Below the pieces are notes generated by a model. That model saw nothing but the letters and a program-made list of their open reading frames with translations, had not been told where the DNA came from and ran no database searches. DNA of 64,000 nt, from assembly GCF_008086345.1 (NCBI RefSeq), contig NZ_CP043006.1, positions 4,338,032 to 4,402,031 of the forward strand, read 5' to 3'. Shown here piece by piece: positions 25,339-33,998 of this stretch. The position numbers and the translations under genes were made by a program. The stretch comes from Chitinophaga sp. XS-30. GTDB lineage: Bacteria; Bacteroidota; Bacteroidia; Chitinophagales; Chitinophagaceae. The stretch's first letter is position 1. Each line of letters begins with the position of its first letter.

Positions 25339-25719
25339 GGCGGAAATTTAATATGTGAAAAAATAGAATGGTCAGATCGTGAAACTTATGTTAAAGGCTG
25401 GGCGGATAACGATTTTAAACGGAACTTTGCCCCTTTTTCCCGGAGATTGGTTGATGGGCTCGATCAGGAGACTGGTTGACGGGTCAGTTAAAAGTACGGG
25501 ATAATCAGCATGCCATCGGGAGTTTATGACAAATGGTGCAGGAAGAGGCTGAAGCTGCGGAGCTGGACAAGTAAGGGCCGCCATTTTTTCTAGTGCAGCC
25601 AGACCAATGGTCACCGTGCTACGCCGCTCACCACATCAAAACGCCTGTTATAACGCATTTATCATATTTTTAACCAATTGTGGTATCTGAATTGTAATCT
25701 ATAGGAAAATTATACAAAA
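25339..25719. other. Intergenic region, 381 bp
   Basis: No convincing gene or RNA. The only pattern I see is an imperfect 16-bp direct repeat, GAGATTGGTTGATGGG (25443-25458) and GAGACTGGTTGACGGG (25468-25483), 25 bases apart. The last 60 bases before the protease gene are AT-rich and probably hold its promoter, but no clear TAnnTTTG box is present. Confidence 0.5.
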
Positions 25720-27399
25720 ATGAGATTCATCTGCAGAGAGCTGGCAGTTGTTGCATGTGTACTAATCTTGACGTCTGCACAAAGTTTTGGCCAACAAAGA
25801 GCCCCTGTTCCGAAGAACTGGCAATTGCTGAGTTATGATACGGACAGTGTTTACGGGATTGGTGTGGAAAAAGCATACCGCGAGCTGTTGAAAGGCAAAA
25901 AAAGCCAGACGGTGATCGTTGCGGTACTGGATTCAGGGATCGATACCACGCATGAGGACCTGAAACCCGTGCTTTGGCATAATCCCCGCGAAATCCCGGG
26001 CAATAACATTGATGATGACGGAAATGGATATGTGGATGATGTGTACGGCTGGAACTTCCTCGGCGCCAAGGATGGCAGCAGCGTGAAAGAAGATTCCGAT
26101 GAGGCTACCCGCGAATATTTCCGCATGAAGAAAAAGTATGTGGACCCGGATTCCGCCCTCGCGCCGGACAGCAAGGAGCTTGCGTACTGGAACCGCCTGA
26201 AGGACCGCATCGAACGCCCATCATCCCAGAACAAATCCAACTACAAAATGATGCTCAAGGTGCAGGAAAACCTCCTGCAATGCGAAGCCATCCTCTCCGA
26301 ATACCTGAAAACGACCGATTTCAGCCTGAAGCAGCTGGACACCATCCGCAGCAATGACCAGGACGTGATGCTGGCCAAAAGCTTTGCCCTGCGCCTCCTC
26401 AACAGCACCGGCGAAGAAGGCATGACCTACCAGGCCCTGAAAACCGACCTGGCCGAATACATCAAGGACCTGAAACGCAAGGCCGATTTCTCCGGGCAGG
26501 AACCGAAGGACAAACGCGCCACCATCGTTGGCGACAACCTGAATGATATCAACGACAAATATTATGGCAATGCCGATGTAATGGGTCAGTTCGCCACACA
26601 CGGCACGCACGTTTCCGGTATCATCGCCGCCGCACGCGGTAATGAACTGGGTATCGACGGTGTGGCGGATAATGTGCGCATTATGACCGTAAAAGTAGTG
26701 CCGGAAGGTGACGAGCGGGATAAAGACGTGGCCCTTGGTATCCGTTATGCGGTAGACAATGGTGCGCAGATCATCAACATGAGCTTCGGCAAAGGCTTCT
26801 CTCCGCAAAAAGAGTGGGTAGACGACGCTATCCGTTATGCAGAGGAAAAAGGCGTGCTGCTGGTGCATGCGGCCGGTAACGACGGCGCGAACAATGACGA
26901 AGTGGAAAACTTCCCGAAAGATACTTATAACGATGGCAGGGAAGCCAATAACCTGATCACCGTAGGCGCGCTCGGCAATGGCCGCACCGGCAGCAAAATA
27001 GCCGGTTTTTCCAACTATGGTAAAAAGGAAGTGGATGTATTCGCGCCGGGTGTGCAGATCTACTCCACCATCCCCGGCGGCAATAAATACAACAATGCCA
27101 GCGGCACCAGTATGGCTTCTCCGGTAGTAGCCGGTGCAGCGGCGCTCATACTCTCCTATTACCCGGACCTGAGTGCGCGCCAGCTGAAGGAGATCATTGA
27201 AAAAACCGCTTCTCCCCTGCCGGAAAACCTGGTGAACAAACCCGGTGCGAAAGATGAAACGATCGATTTTTCGGAGCTATCTACTTCCGGCGGTATGGTG
27301 AATGTGTATGAAGCGCTGAAGCTCGCCGCAAAAACGAGAGGCGAAAACGCCAGGGAAAACCGGAGAAAAGCCCGGTTGGCTCCTGCGGCGAGAGACTAG
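25720..27399 (+). CDS. Secreted S8 (subtilisin-like) serine protease with large insertion
   Basis: A 559-residue exported protease: signal peptide to about residue 25 (SAQSFGQQ), then the subtilase catalytic triad Asp71 (VAVLDSGID), His294 (THGTHVSGIIA) and Ser464 (GTSMASPVVAG). The oxyanion Asn is in VHAAGNDG. Between Asp and His are about 220 residues rather than the usual 30-40, largely a charged helical insertion (about 120-270) with IDDDGNGYVDD at its start, possibly binding calcium. No T9SS sorting domain is seen at the C-terminus, which ends in a basic tail, so the periplasm or outer membrane is its likely place. A strong terminator follows. Confidence 0.9.
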   Translation: MRFICRELAVVACVLILTSAQSFGQQRAPVPKNWQLLSYDTDSVYGIGVEKAYRELLKGKKSQTVIVAVLDSGIDTTHEDLKPVLWHNPREIPGNNIDDDGNGYVDDVYGWNFLGAKDGSSVKEDSDEATREYFRMKKKYVDPDSALAPDSKELAYWNRLKDRIERPSSQNKSNYKMMLKVQENLLQCEAILSEYLKTTDFSLKQLDTIRSNDQDVMLAKSFALRLLNSTGEEGMTYQALKTDLAEYIKDLKRKADFSGQEPKDKRATIVGDNLNDINDKYYGNADVMGQFATHGTHVSGIIAAARGNELGIDGVADNVRIMTVKVVPEGDERDKDVALGIRYAVDNGAQIINMSFGKGFSPQKEWVDDAIRYAEEKGVLLVHAAGNDGANNDEVENFPKDTYNDGREANNLITVGALGNGRTGSKIAGFSNYGKKEVDVFAPGVQIYSTIPGGNKYNNASGTSMASPVVAGAAALILSYYPDLSARQLKEIIEKTASPLPENLVNKPGAKDETIDFSELSTSGGMVNVYEALKLAAKTRGENARENRRKARLAPAARD

Positions 27400-27420
27400 T
27401 CAATATGCACAGCAGCATAA

Positions 27421-27462
27421 AAAAACAGGTTGTATTCATAGCTGATACAACCTGTTTTTTTT
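27421..27462 (+). terminator. Terminator after the S8 protease
   Basis: AAAAACAGGTTGTAT (27421-27435) pairs with ATACAACCTGTTTTT (27445-27459) across a 9-base loop, followed by more T. The flanking A and T runs may also allow use from the opposite side. Confidence 0.9.
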
Positions 27463-27503
27463 ATTGTCTATAAGGATGGCTCGCCGCCCGCAGCGCTGCC
27501 GGA

Positions 27504-27965
27504 TCATTTTATCAGCCGCAGATTCACCGGGTACCGGTAATGCGTACCTTTATTCGCACTGACCGCCGCAATGATGGAAAAGATCACATTCAGCAGCCAT
27601 ACGAGCTGCATCAGGCCAAGCAGTGAAAACACCCTGTAGCCCACATTGGGAACATCAAAAAAGTCCGGCCCGCTGAACATCCGGCCGAAAGACCAGAAGC
27701 CCCATTGGATGCCGTTAATGATGGCAATGGCCACTTGTATGATGCTGACCGTGATCTGGAAATTCAGGGCTTCTTTCCCTTCTTTCTCCATAAAAGGGGA
27801 TTCGTTACGCCGGATCAGCCAGATGACCAGTGCGCCGATGATATTGCCGACCATGGAGATCAGTACCTGGCCGATGATGCCGCCAAGGTGCACCAGTGCT
27901 CCCCAGGTGCGGTCATCTTTCATTTGTTGCTGCTGCTGAAATTGCTCAAATTGTTCCTTGTCCAT
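27504..27965 (-). CDS. DUF4870 (Tic20-like) membrane protein
   Basis: A 153-residue inner-membrane protein of the DUF4870 family, with a Gln-rich N-terminus (EQFEQFQQQQQMKDD) followed by three or four helices. The signature RTWGALVHLGGIIG and the loop ESPFMEKEGKEALNFQITV are typical. Function is unknown for the family. It lies downstream of the RNase P RNA gene on the same strand, with about 40 bases between. Confidence 0.85.
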   Translation of the reverse strand: MDKEQFEQFQQQQQMKDDRTWGALVHLGGIIGQVLISMVGNIIGALVIWLIRRNESPFMEKEGKEALNFQITVSIIQVAIAIINGIQWGFWSFGRMFSGPDFFDVPNVGYRVFSLLGLMQLVWLLNVIFSIIAAVSANKGTHYRYPVNLRLIK

Positions 27966-28004
27966 CAGGTATGGTATTTAGGGTGAGGATTCGGGGTAAA
28001 AAGG

Positions 28005-28389
28005 TAAAACCACCCGGCACAGCTTATAAGCCGGATTCTGTATCCCGGTTTGCACCGGAACTGCTATCATTTATCTGCGACGCCCATCACTGAACGCCTG
28101 TATCTGCCTACCCTCGGTCATCGGACGGGCCGCCCTCGAACGACCGTTTACATGGCATTTCAGCACGCAAGGTTTACCCGCCATACCAGTTGCCTGGCAC
28201 AGCCGTGGGCGCTTACCCCACATTTTCACCCTTACCCGCCGAAGCGGGCGGTTATTTTCTGTGGCACTGTCTGTTACCCCGCCGTAACGGGGCACCCACC
28301 CGTTAGGTGGTGCGTTGCCCTGTGCTGTCCGGACTTTCCTGCCTTCCGTTGCCGGAAAGCCGATAGCACAGCTGTACCGGGTGGTTTTA
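28005..28389 (-). ncRNA. rnpB: RNase P RNA (class A)
   Basis: The catalytic RNA of RNase P, which matures tRNA 5' ends. Read on the minus strand, the 5' part has the universally conserved GCAGGAAAGTCCGGAC (about 28331-28346) and the 3' part ends in ACAGAATCCGGCTTATAAGC (28022-28041), both hallmark segments of bacterial RNase P RNA. The ends pair as helix P1: AAAACCACCCGG near 28388 with CCGGGTGGTTTT near 28006. Total length of about 385 nt is normal. A perfect TAACTTTG promoter box lies at 28398-28405. End coordinates are accurate to a few bases. Confidence 0.96.
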
Positions 28390-28397
28390 CCAGAGGG

Positions 28398-28405
28398 CAA
28401 AGTTA
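28398..28405 (-). promoter_or_regulatory. rnpB: -7 box of rnpB
   Basis: The minus strand reads TAACTTTG, matching TAnnTTTG, about 9 bases before the rnpB 5' end. Its TAA is the stop codon of the upstream DUF2027-Smr gene, so the promoter overlaps the end of the coding region. Confidence 0.7.
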
Positions 28406-29419
28406 CTTAAAAAATATCTCCGTGGCCCCATAACCATAGAACGGGTGGTACTGGTTCACAAAGTACTTCACCTCCGGCACCGTTTTCAGTATCTCGTGCA
28501 CTTCATCACGCAGTTTCCCGGAGCCTACGCCATGGATCACGATCATGCCGGGCTGGTGCTGGGCTATCGCCAGATCGAGATAATGCTGGAACTCATTGAG
28601 CTGTATGCCAAGCATCTCCAGGTTGCTCAGTCCCTTCCAGTCGTCCGTCAGTTTCTCAATATGCAGGTCTATTTCATACTTGGCGGTTACGGGCGTGGTC
28701 TCCTTGACGGAAAGATGGGATGTGAGGGCGGAAAGTTTCTTCAGGTCCTGCGGACTGAAGCCGTAAGCATCCTTTTCCTCGCGCAGGGGGTATTTGTCGA
28801 ATAAGGTATAATCGATCGTGGCTTTTTGTTTCTGCTGCAATTCACCCAGTTGCTGGAACAACTGTCTGGCCTTTATCTTCCACGTTTTATGATAGGACGC
28901 GGCCAGTTTCAGGTCCGCCTCCTGCGGCACGAACGTGAACTCAAAGCGGGGATTGTCATTCAGCTGGTCGAACTGCAGGTCCGCCAGGTAAGTATGCTGA
29001 AATGGATGCACTTCCTGCTTCAGCTCCAGGAAAAGGGAATTGTTCAGCCATATCTCAAAATGATAGCTGTAACTGCTGCGGGTCTCATTAAGGAGATGAA
29101 ATTTCAGGGTAGATACCACATCATCCATCCCGTCGAACTCAAATACCGGCAGCATACTGAGAAACATGCCTTTTTCGGGCTTATTTACGGGTGCTGGCTT
29201 CTCCCTGCGTATTTCCTCTCCGGGCGTTCTTTTGGCCGGGATCGGGGTCTTTTTCTGCGAGAAACGGTGAAAATAGGGAAAGTCTATCTGGTCCAGATAC
29301 ACCGGGAAGCTGGTACCATTGATCTCCACCATCACCATGTTGTCATTGATGATATCCACTACCGTGCCTTCCTCTTTGGAATGCAGCAGCAGGATCCTGT
29401 CGCCTGTTTGATACTTCAT
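28403..29419 (-). CDS. DUF2027 and Smr domain protein
   Basis: A 338-residue cytoplasmic protein with an N-terminal SH3-like barrel (KYQTGDRILLLHSKEEGTVV), a central DUF2027 domain (about 70-200) and a C-terminal Smr domain (about 255-338) marked by YEIDLHIEKL and IVIHGVGSGKLRDEVH. Smr domains, first known from MutS2, act as nucleases on DNA or RNA, here possibly on mRNA of stalled ribosomes. I use the ATG at 29419; a TATTTTTG promoter box ends only 7 bases earlier, so the message may be leaderless. The stop overlaps the rnpB promoter. Confidence 0.88.
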   Translation of the reverse strand: MKYQTGDRILLLHSKEEGTVVDIINDNMVMVEINGTSFPVYLDQIDFPYFHRFSQKKTPIPAKRTPGEEIRREKPAPVNKPEKGMFLSMLPVFEFDGMDDVVSTLKFHLLNETRSSYSYHFEIWLNNSLFLELKQEVHPFQHTYLADLQFDQLNDNPRFEFTFVPQEADLKLAASYHKTWKIKARQLFQQLGELQQKQKATIDYTLFDKYPLREEKDAYGFSPQDLKKLSALTSHLSVKETTPVTAKYEIDLHIEKLTDDWKGLSNLEMLGIQLNEFQHYLDLAIAQHQPGMIVIHGVGSGKLRDEVHEILKTVPEVKYFVNQYHPFYGYGATEIFFK

Positions 29420-29425
29420 AACAGG

Positions 29426-29433
29426 CAAAAATA
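29426..29433 (-). promoter_or_regulatory. -7 box of the DUF2027-Smr gene
   Basis: TATTTTTG on the minus strand. The ATG at 29419 begins 7 bases after the last G of the box, about where transcription should start, so the transcript could begin at or within a few bases of the start codon. Confidence 0.5.
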
Positions 29434-29446
29434 CAACATGGCTGGC

Positions 29447-29896
29447 TTATCCCGGCGTTTTCTCCGGGTGACGGCGCATATATTCGTCGACCGACAGCTT
29501 TCCGCTGCCTTCCACGAGAAAGAACAGCAAGAGGAAAAGCACGAGAATGGACAACGCCAGCTCCGAATGCACGGAGAACAGCTGCGTGGGGGAATTGATA
29601 AAGAATACGGCGCCGAGGAGAATGGGAATATTGGCGATGATGGCCACACGGGTCAGCAGGCCGATGGCAATGAGCAGACCACCCAGGCTGTGTGCGAACA
29701 CGATGATATGCGCCAGCCAGAAAGACAATGCGGTCAGGAAAGGCTGTTCTGTGATGCGCACCTTCAGGAGGTCGATATTTTGTACAAACTGTATGCCTTT
29801 CCACATCAGGATCAGCCCGAGTAGCATTCTCAGCCCGTCTATCCATTTGGGATGATGCGTTTCACCCCAACGGTCAATGCGTTGCAGGAGGTTCAT
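29447..29896 (-). CDS. DoxX family membrane protein
   Basis: A 149-residue inner-membrane protein with four helices of the DoxX family. I start at the ATG at 29896 (MNLLQRIDRWGE), since upstream codons are hydrophilic and atypical. Family marks are LRMLLGLILMWKGIQFV in helix 1 and HSLGGLLIAIGLLTRVA in helix 3. DoxX proteins are linked to redox stress or quinone and thiosulfate reactions, but most members have no known substrate. It ends 13 bases before the DUF2027-Smr promoter box on the same strand. Confidence 0.85.
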   Translation of the reverse strand: MNLLQRIDRWGETHHPKWIDGLRMLLGLILMWKGIQFVQNIDLLKVRITEQPFLTALSFWLAHIIVFAHSLGGLLIAIGLLTRVAIIANIPILLGAVFFINSPTQLFSVHSELALSILVLFLLLFFLVEGSGKLSVDEYMRRHPEKTPG

Positions 29897-29951
29897 AACA
29901 TAAGTTTTAAAATGATCAAAGAACTGTACTACCTGTAAGGTACGAAAAAAG

Positions 29952-29981
29952 AAAGGGAATACCGGATCCGGCATTCCCTTT
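29952..29981 (-). terminator. Terminator of the DUF6934 unit
   Basis: AAAGGGAAT-x-CCGG and CCGG-x-ATTCCCTTT form a 30-base near-perfect palindrome with one mismatch. On the minus strand it is followed by CTTTTTTC, so it ends transcription coming from 30648 to 30009. Confidence 0.8.
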
Positions 29982-30008
29982 AATATCATTTGCATTTTTT
30001 AAGTCAGG

Positions 30009-30164
30009 TCAGTGAAGCGATGGCTTGTTAGTGTAGCCCATTTCTTTAAGTAACTTATTGGCCCGGGCTACTTTTTCCGGAAAAGAAGTTTCTCTGAATT
30101 CTGTACGTACAGTAACCGGATAAGCTTCTTTCAATTTTGAAGTTCGATTTTTAAACAGTTTCAT
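30009..30164 (-). CDS. 51-residue basic protein, partner of DUF6934
   Basis: A short frame of 51 codons on the minus strand, 22 bases downstream of the DUF6934 gene and 27 bases before a strong terminator. The product is strongly basic (MKLFKNRTSKLKEAYPVTVR at the start, later KVARANKLLKEMGYTNKP) with one predicted amphipathic helix and no membrane segment. Its placement between a gene and a terminator, on the same strand and with similar AT-rich composition, supports coding. I do not recognise a named family. Basic partners of about this size are common in toxin-antitoxin-like units, but nothing here shows toxicity. Confidence 0.6.
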   Translation of the reverse strand: MKLFKNRTSKLKEAYPVTVRTEFRETSFPEKVARANKLLKEMGYTNKPSLH

Positions 30165-30186
30165 CGTACCTAAATTTTAATCAAAA

Positions 30187-30648
30187 TTATTTTCTTTTTA
30201 CCAGAAAACCTAAAAAATTTCCTTCAGCTTCCGGATCAAATATTGATTCCAGCGGTTCGTTATTTACAGTCTGAAAAGCAATGATCTGGAAGCTGAAGGA
30301 AAACCGTTCATGATACCTTTTCAGGATTAGCTGATAAACATTCGTTCGCTGCGGAGAGCTGCCCGAAAAAAATAGCGATGCATTCGGATGTGCATGCAGA
30401 AATTTTTCCATGACTTCAATAACGGTAGAAAACACACGCGGCATATCGCCGTTATTCGTTTCCGCTTCATCGTCTATCGTGCCATCTGGCAGCAGGTCTC
30501 CAAACGCGAAGTTATATATGCCCGGGACTTCCAGCGGAAATATTTCCACTCCCTTTTTAATGGCTCCTTTGGCGCCAATGCTTTCAAACTCGTATTTGGT
30601 CAGGCCTTTCGCCTGAATTTTGTACGGGCTAACGTTCAATGTATTCAT
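30187..30648 (-). CDS. DUF6934 family protein
   Basis: A 153-residue soluble protein that I place in DUF6934, an uncharacterised Bacteroidota family, from its N-terminus (YKIQAKGLTKYEFESIGAKG), the YNFAFGDL-like centre and the C-terminal FEAEGNFLGFLVKR-like end. No signal peptide or membrane segment is visible. The segment FFSGSSPQRTNVYQLILKRY is the most conserved-looking and could be a binding site. Codon use and base composition are more AT-rich than the flanking permease and DoxX genes, suggesting acquisition by transfer. It is followed by a 51-residue gene and then a terminator. Function unknown. Confidence 0.7.
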   Translation of the reverse strand: MNTLNVSPYKIQAKGLTKYEFESIGAKGAIKKGVEIFPLEVPGIYNFAFGDLLPDGTIDDEAETNNGDMPRVFSTVIEVMEKFLHAHPNASLFFSGSSPQRTNVYQLILKRYHERFSFSFQIIAFQTVNNEPLESIFDPEAEGNFLGFLVKRK

Positions 30649-30695
30649 TTTTTGGTTAGCTGCAATTTAGATAATTATTTCAAACAGAAAATTTT

Positions 30696-30724
30696 AAAAA
30701 AACCGTCCGGAAATTTCCGGACGG
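30696..30724 (-). terminator. Terminator of the amino-acid permease gene
   Basis: CCGTCCGGAAA / TTTCCGGACGG is a perfect 22-base palindrome (30703-30724), followed on the minus strand by eight T. It lies 31 bases past the permease stop and separates it from the DUF6934 unit. Confidence 0.9.
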
Positions 30725-30755
30725 CGCTGTTTATTTTTATAAAATAATTGAAATA

Positions 30756-32393
30756 CTACGATCGCTGCGGAGCCAGCTTGCTCTTCCAATACCCATACAG
30801 GAAATACACGATCAACCCTCCGCCCATCCAGCAGAAAAATACCAGCCAGCTTTTCACGGGGATCTCTATCATCAGGTACAGGCAACACAACATCCCCAGT
30901 ACGGGTATCAGCGAATAACGTTTGATAAAGGTCATCACCGCAATGAAAGCGCCGAGCACCAGAAAAATATTGAACAGGATATGCTCATGATCGAATTTTC
31001 GGAAATCAACTTTCTCCCGGAAGAAATAACAGAATACGATAAACAGTACCGGAATGATGAAGCGCCCGTTGATATAAGGCAGATTGAACCGCTTCGTGCT
31101 TTTGTCCACCGGCGGCAGCAATAACACGCCGCCGCATACCAGCACAAATGCAAAGAGGGTACCGATGCTGGTCAGATCGGTCACAATACCGCTTTCCACG
31201 AACAGCGAAGGGATCGCTACAATGAAACCGGTAACAATGGTGGAGAAACCCGGGGTCTGGTATTTAGGGTGCACTTTGGCGAAACGCTTCGGCAGCAGGC
31301 CATCCCGGCTCATACTCATCCAGATGCGGGGCTGCCCGATCTGGAACACCAGGATCACACTGGTAGCGGCCACAACGGCGCTGATGGAGATCACGTAACC
31401 GATCTCTTCCATATTCAGCATCTCGAATACATAAGCCAGCGGATCGGATACATGGTTGAATTCCGAGTAATGCACCATACCGGTGATCACGAGGGTGATC
31501 ACCACATATATGATCGTACAGATGATGAGGGAATAGATCATGGCGCGCGGCATATCCCGTTGCGGGTTAGCGCTTTCCTCTGCGGTGGTGGAAATGGCGT
31601 CAAAGCCGATGTAAGCGAAGAACACCGCCGATACGCCTTTCAGCACCCCTTCGAATTTATTGGGCATAAAGGGCGTCCAGTTATCCGTATTGATATAGAA
31701 CACACCGATGGCGATCACCACCAGCAGCACAATGATCTTTAATCCCACCATGGCATTGGCGCTGCGTTTGCTTTCGCGGATGCCGATATAGGCTACAATG
31801 GTGACGAGCACCACGATCAGGAATGCCGGGATGTTCATGATCACGCGCCAGTTGCCGAGCAGAGGGGCGGTTGACCAGGCGGTAACGTCCGCTCCCGCGC
31901 TGAACTGCGCTTTCGCCGTCTGGTAGTCCGTTGTCAGCCATGCCGGCAGATGAATGTTCATGCCTTCCAGCACATTATTGAAATAACTGCTCCAGGAAAT
32001 GGCCACTACGATATTGCCGATGGAATATTCGAGGATAAGCGCCCATCCGATGATCCATGCGGCCAGTTCGCCAAAGGTCACATACGAATAGGTATAAGCG
32101 CTGCCGGCAACGGGCACACGGGAAGCAAATTCAGCATAACACAGGGCGGTGAACCCGCAGGTAACCGCGGTGAGCAAAAAGAGAAAGATCACGCCGGGAC
32201 CGCCGTTATAGGCTGCCTGCCCGATGGTGGAGAAGATGCCGGCGCCGATCACGGCGGCTACGCCCATCAATGTAAGATCACGTACATTCAGGACCTTTTT
32301 TAATCCGGAGCTGCCATGTGCATCAGCATCACGGGTTTTGGCCTCCTGCAGGATGTTGGTCAGGGATTTTTTCCTGAAAAGCGAGTTAGACAT
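30756..32393 (-). CDS. APC-superfamily amino acid permease
   Basis: A 545-residue inner-membrane transporter with 14 or so helices, of the cationic amino acid transporter (CAT/YfnA-like) branch. Helix 1 carries the substrate-site signature GVAAVIGAGIFSTIG. Other marks are PVAGSAYTYSYVTFGELAAWIIGWALILEY, and FFAYIGFDAISTTAEESANPQRDMPRAMI in helix 6 and the following loop. The C-terminal extension of four helices is typical of this branch. It probably imports basic or broad-range amino acids with protons. Nothing in the neighbourhood fixes the substrate. Confidence 0.9.
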   Translation of the reverse strand: MSNSLFRKKSLTNILQEAKTRDADAHGSSGLKKVLNVRDLTLMGVAAVIGAGIFSTIGQAAYNGGPGVIFLFLLTAVTCGFTALCYAEFASRVPVAGSAYTYSYVTFGELAAWIIGWALILEYSIGNIVVAISWSSYFNNVLEGMNIHLPAWLTTDYQTAKAQFSAGADVTAWSTAPLLGNWRVIMNIPAFLIVVLVTIVAYIGIRESKRSANAMVGLKIIVLLVVIAIGVFYINTDNWTPFMPNKFEGVLKGVSAVFFAYIGFDAISTTAEESANPQRDMPRAMIYSLIICTIIYVVITLVITGMVHYSEFNHVSDPLAYVFEMLNMEEIGYVISISAVVAATSVILVFQIGQPRIWMSMSRDGLLPKRFAKVHPKYQTPGFSTIVTGFIVAIPSLFVESGIVTDLTSIGTLFAFVLVCGGVLLLPPVDKSTKRFNLPYINGRFIIPVLFIVFCYFFREKVDFRKFDHEHILFNIFLVLGAFIAVMTFIKRYSLIPVLGMLCCLYLMIEIPVKSWLVFFCWMGGGLIVYFLYGYWKSKLAPQRS

Positions 32394-32454
32394 TCGTTGA
32401 TTTTAGGTCAATAAGTACGCTAATTTACAAGATATCGGGGAATGGGGCGAAGAC

Positions 32455-33810
32455 TTACCGTTTAAACCGGAATTTCCTGATGCGCGCCGCTCTTGTTTCC
32501 CGCAAAGTGGTATCAGGTTCCGCCCCCGGCCGGTCCGCTTTCGGCACGGCAATACGTTGCGCGCTGTAGATGCCGGAATGCCCGCTGAAATAATACGCGG
32601 TAAAACAGGCGATCGCATAATAGAGGAGATTGTCTGCGCCGAACAATTCCACACCCATGATAGTACAGGCGATAGGGGTATTGGTAGCGCCGGCAAATAC
32701 GGCAATAAAGCCCAGGCCTGCCATCAGGTCCACCGGGGCGCCACCCAGCACTGCCAGGGTATTGCCGAGCGCAGCGCCAATGAAGAAAAGCGGGGTGACC
32801 TCTCCGCCTTTGAATCCCATGCCTAGTGTAACGGCCGTGAACAGAAGTTTCCAGAACCAGCTGAATGTTCCGGCTCCGCCTTCCCGGAAGGAGGAAAGGA
32901 TAGACACTGCAGCGGGATCAGGATTGGAGACGCCCAGGCTGAGGTAATCCTGCGTGCCGGTAAGCCAGGTCAGTGCGATGACGATGAGGCCCCCGGTAGC
33001 CGGGACCATCCATTTCACCTTTATCCACTTATTGCTGTAATCCTTGATGGTATGGGAAAGCTCGGCAAACATATAGCTGGCCAGTCCGAAGCATACACCG
33101 GCGATAACCACTTTCAGCAGCAGCAACAGATCGAAATGCAGAAAAGAGAACAACATCTCTCCTTCCAGGAGTTTGCCGATCTGGTAGTGCGTATGGTGCG
33201 CCCCCCAGGCGGAACAGGTAATATCCGCCAGTACGCTGGCCATGAGGCAGGGCAACAATGCATTATGCCGGATGCGGCCAAGTGCTATCACCTCCAGGGC
33301 AAAAATGGCGCCCGTCACCGGTGTGCCGAAGACGGCACCGAAACCCGCGGCAATCCCGGTCATCAGCAGCAGCTTCACATCTTCCGGCGCCAGTTTCAGC
33401 TTCTTCGCAAAGAATTGCGCCATGCTGCCTCCTATCTGTACAGCCGTACCTTCCCGGCCTGCGGATCCGCCGAACAAATGGGTGATCACCGTCGTGAACA
33501 GCACCAAAGGGGCCATCCGTACCGGAATGCCTCCGCCTGGCTGATGGATCTCGTCCATGATGAGGTTGTTGCCCCCTTCGGAATTCTTGCCGGTGTACCG
33601 GTACAACAGGTAAATAAAGATACCGGCCAGCGGCAGAAAGTATAGCAGCCAGGGATGAACGAACCGCAGGTTGATGGCTTCATCCAGCAGCCAGAGAAAA
33701 AGCGCCACCAGTGAACCGGCGGTAATGGCTACGGGTAGCACCAGCAGGGTCCATTTCAGCAAGTGGGACGCAATAAAAAATTGTTCAAAGGAGTTCTTGA
33801 GCCTGTTCAT
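32455..33810 (-). CDS. CLC family chloride channel / antiporter
   Basis: A 451-residue protein of the voltage-gated chloride channel family with about 11 membrane segments. The anion-filter motifs are present in variant form: GGGIPVR for GSGIP, GGSAGREGTAVQIGG (gating Glu in GREGT rather than GREGP), and GFKGGEVTPLFFIGAALG for GxFxP. The proton-glutamate position of exchangers cannot be settled by eye, so channel versus Cl-/H+ antiporter is open. It lies 61 bases upstream of the permease on the same strand. The remaining 188 bases before the prenyl-synthase gene show no feature beyond AT-rich sequence. Confidence 0.9.
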   Translation of the reverse strand: MNRLKNSFEQFFIASHLLKWTLLVLPVAITAGSLVALFLWLLDEAINLRFVHPWLLYFLPLAGIFIYLLYRYTGKNSEGGNNLIMDEIHQPGGGIPVRMAPLVLFTTVITHLFGGSAGREGTAVQIGGSMAQFFAKKLKLAPEDVKLLLMTGIAAGFGAVFGTPVTGAIFALEVIALGRIRHNALLPCLMASVLADITCSAWGAHHTHYQIGKLLEGEMLFSFLHFDLLLLLKVVIAGVCFGLASYMFAELSHTIKDYSNKWIKVKWMVPATGGLIVIALTWLTGTQDYLSLGVSNPDPAAVSILSSFREGGAGTFSWFWKLLFTAVTLGMGFKGGEVTPLFFIGAALGNTLAVLGGAPVDLMAGLGFIAVFAGATNTPIACTIMGVELFGADNLLYYAIACFTAYYFSGHSGIYSAQRIAVPKADRPGAEPDTTLRETRAARIRKFRFKR

Positions 33811-33998
33811 ACCTACAAATCGGGATAGATATTAATATACGTTATTAATACTTTGTAGGCGCCATCAGCTCTGTTCAGGAGCGGTTGTGACAGGAAGACA
33901 CCATTTCCTGTAATTCATATGTCGCACAAAAATAGTCTTTTTTCCAGTTTTTCATAGCGCCGGGCAGAGCGATCCTTCATCCGCCCGGCGGTTTACGG

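Noticed and set aside
25372..25614. 80-codon minus-strand frame in the gap before the S8 protease
   Set aside because: No family resemblance, no promoter box, and low-complexity Pro/Leu content; judged non-coding.
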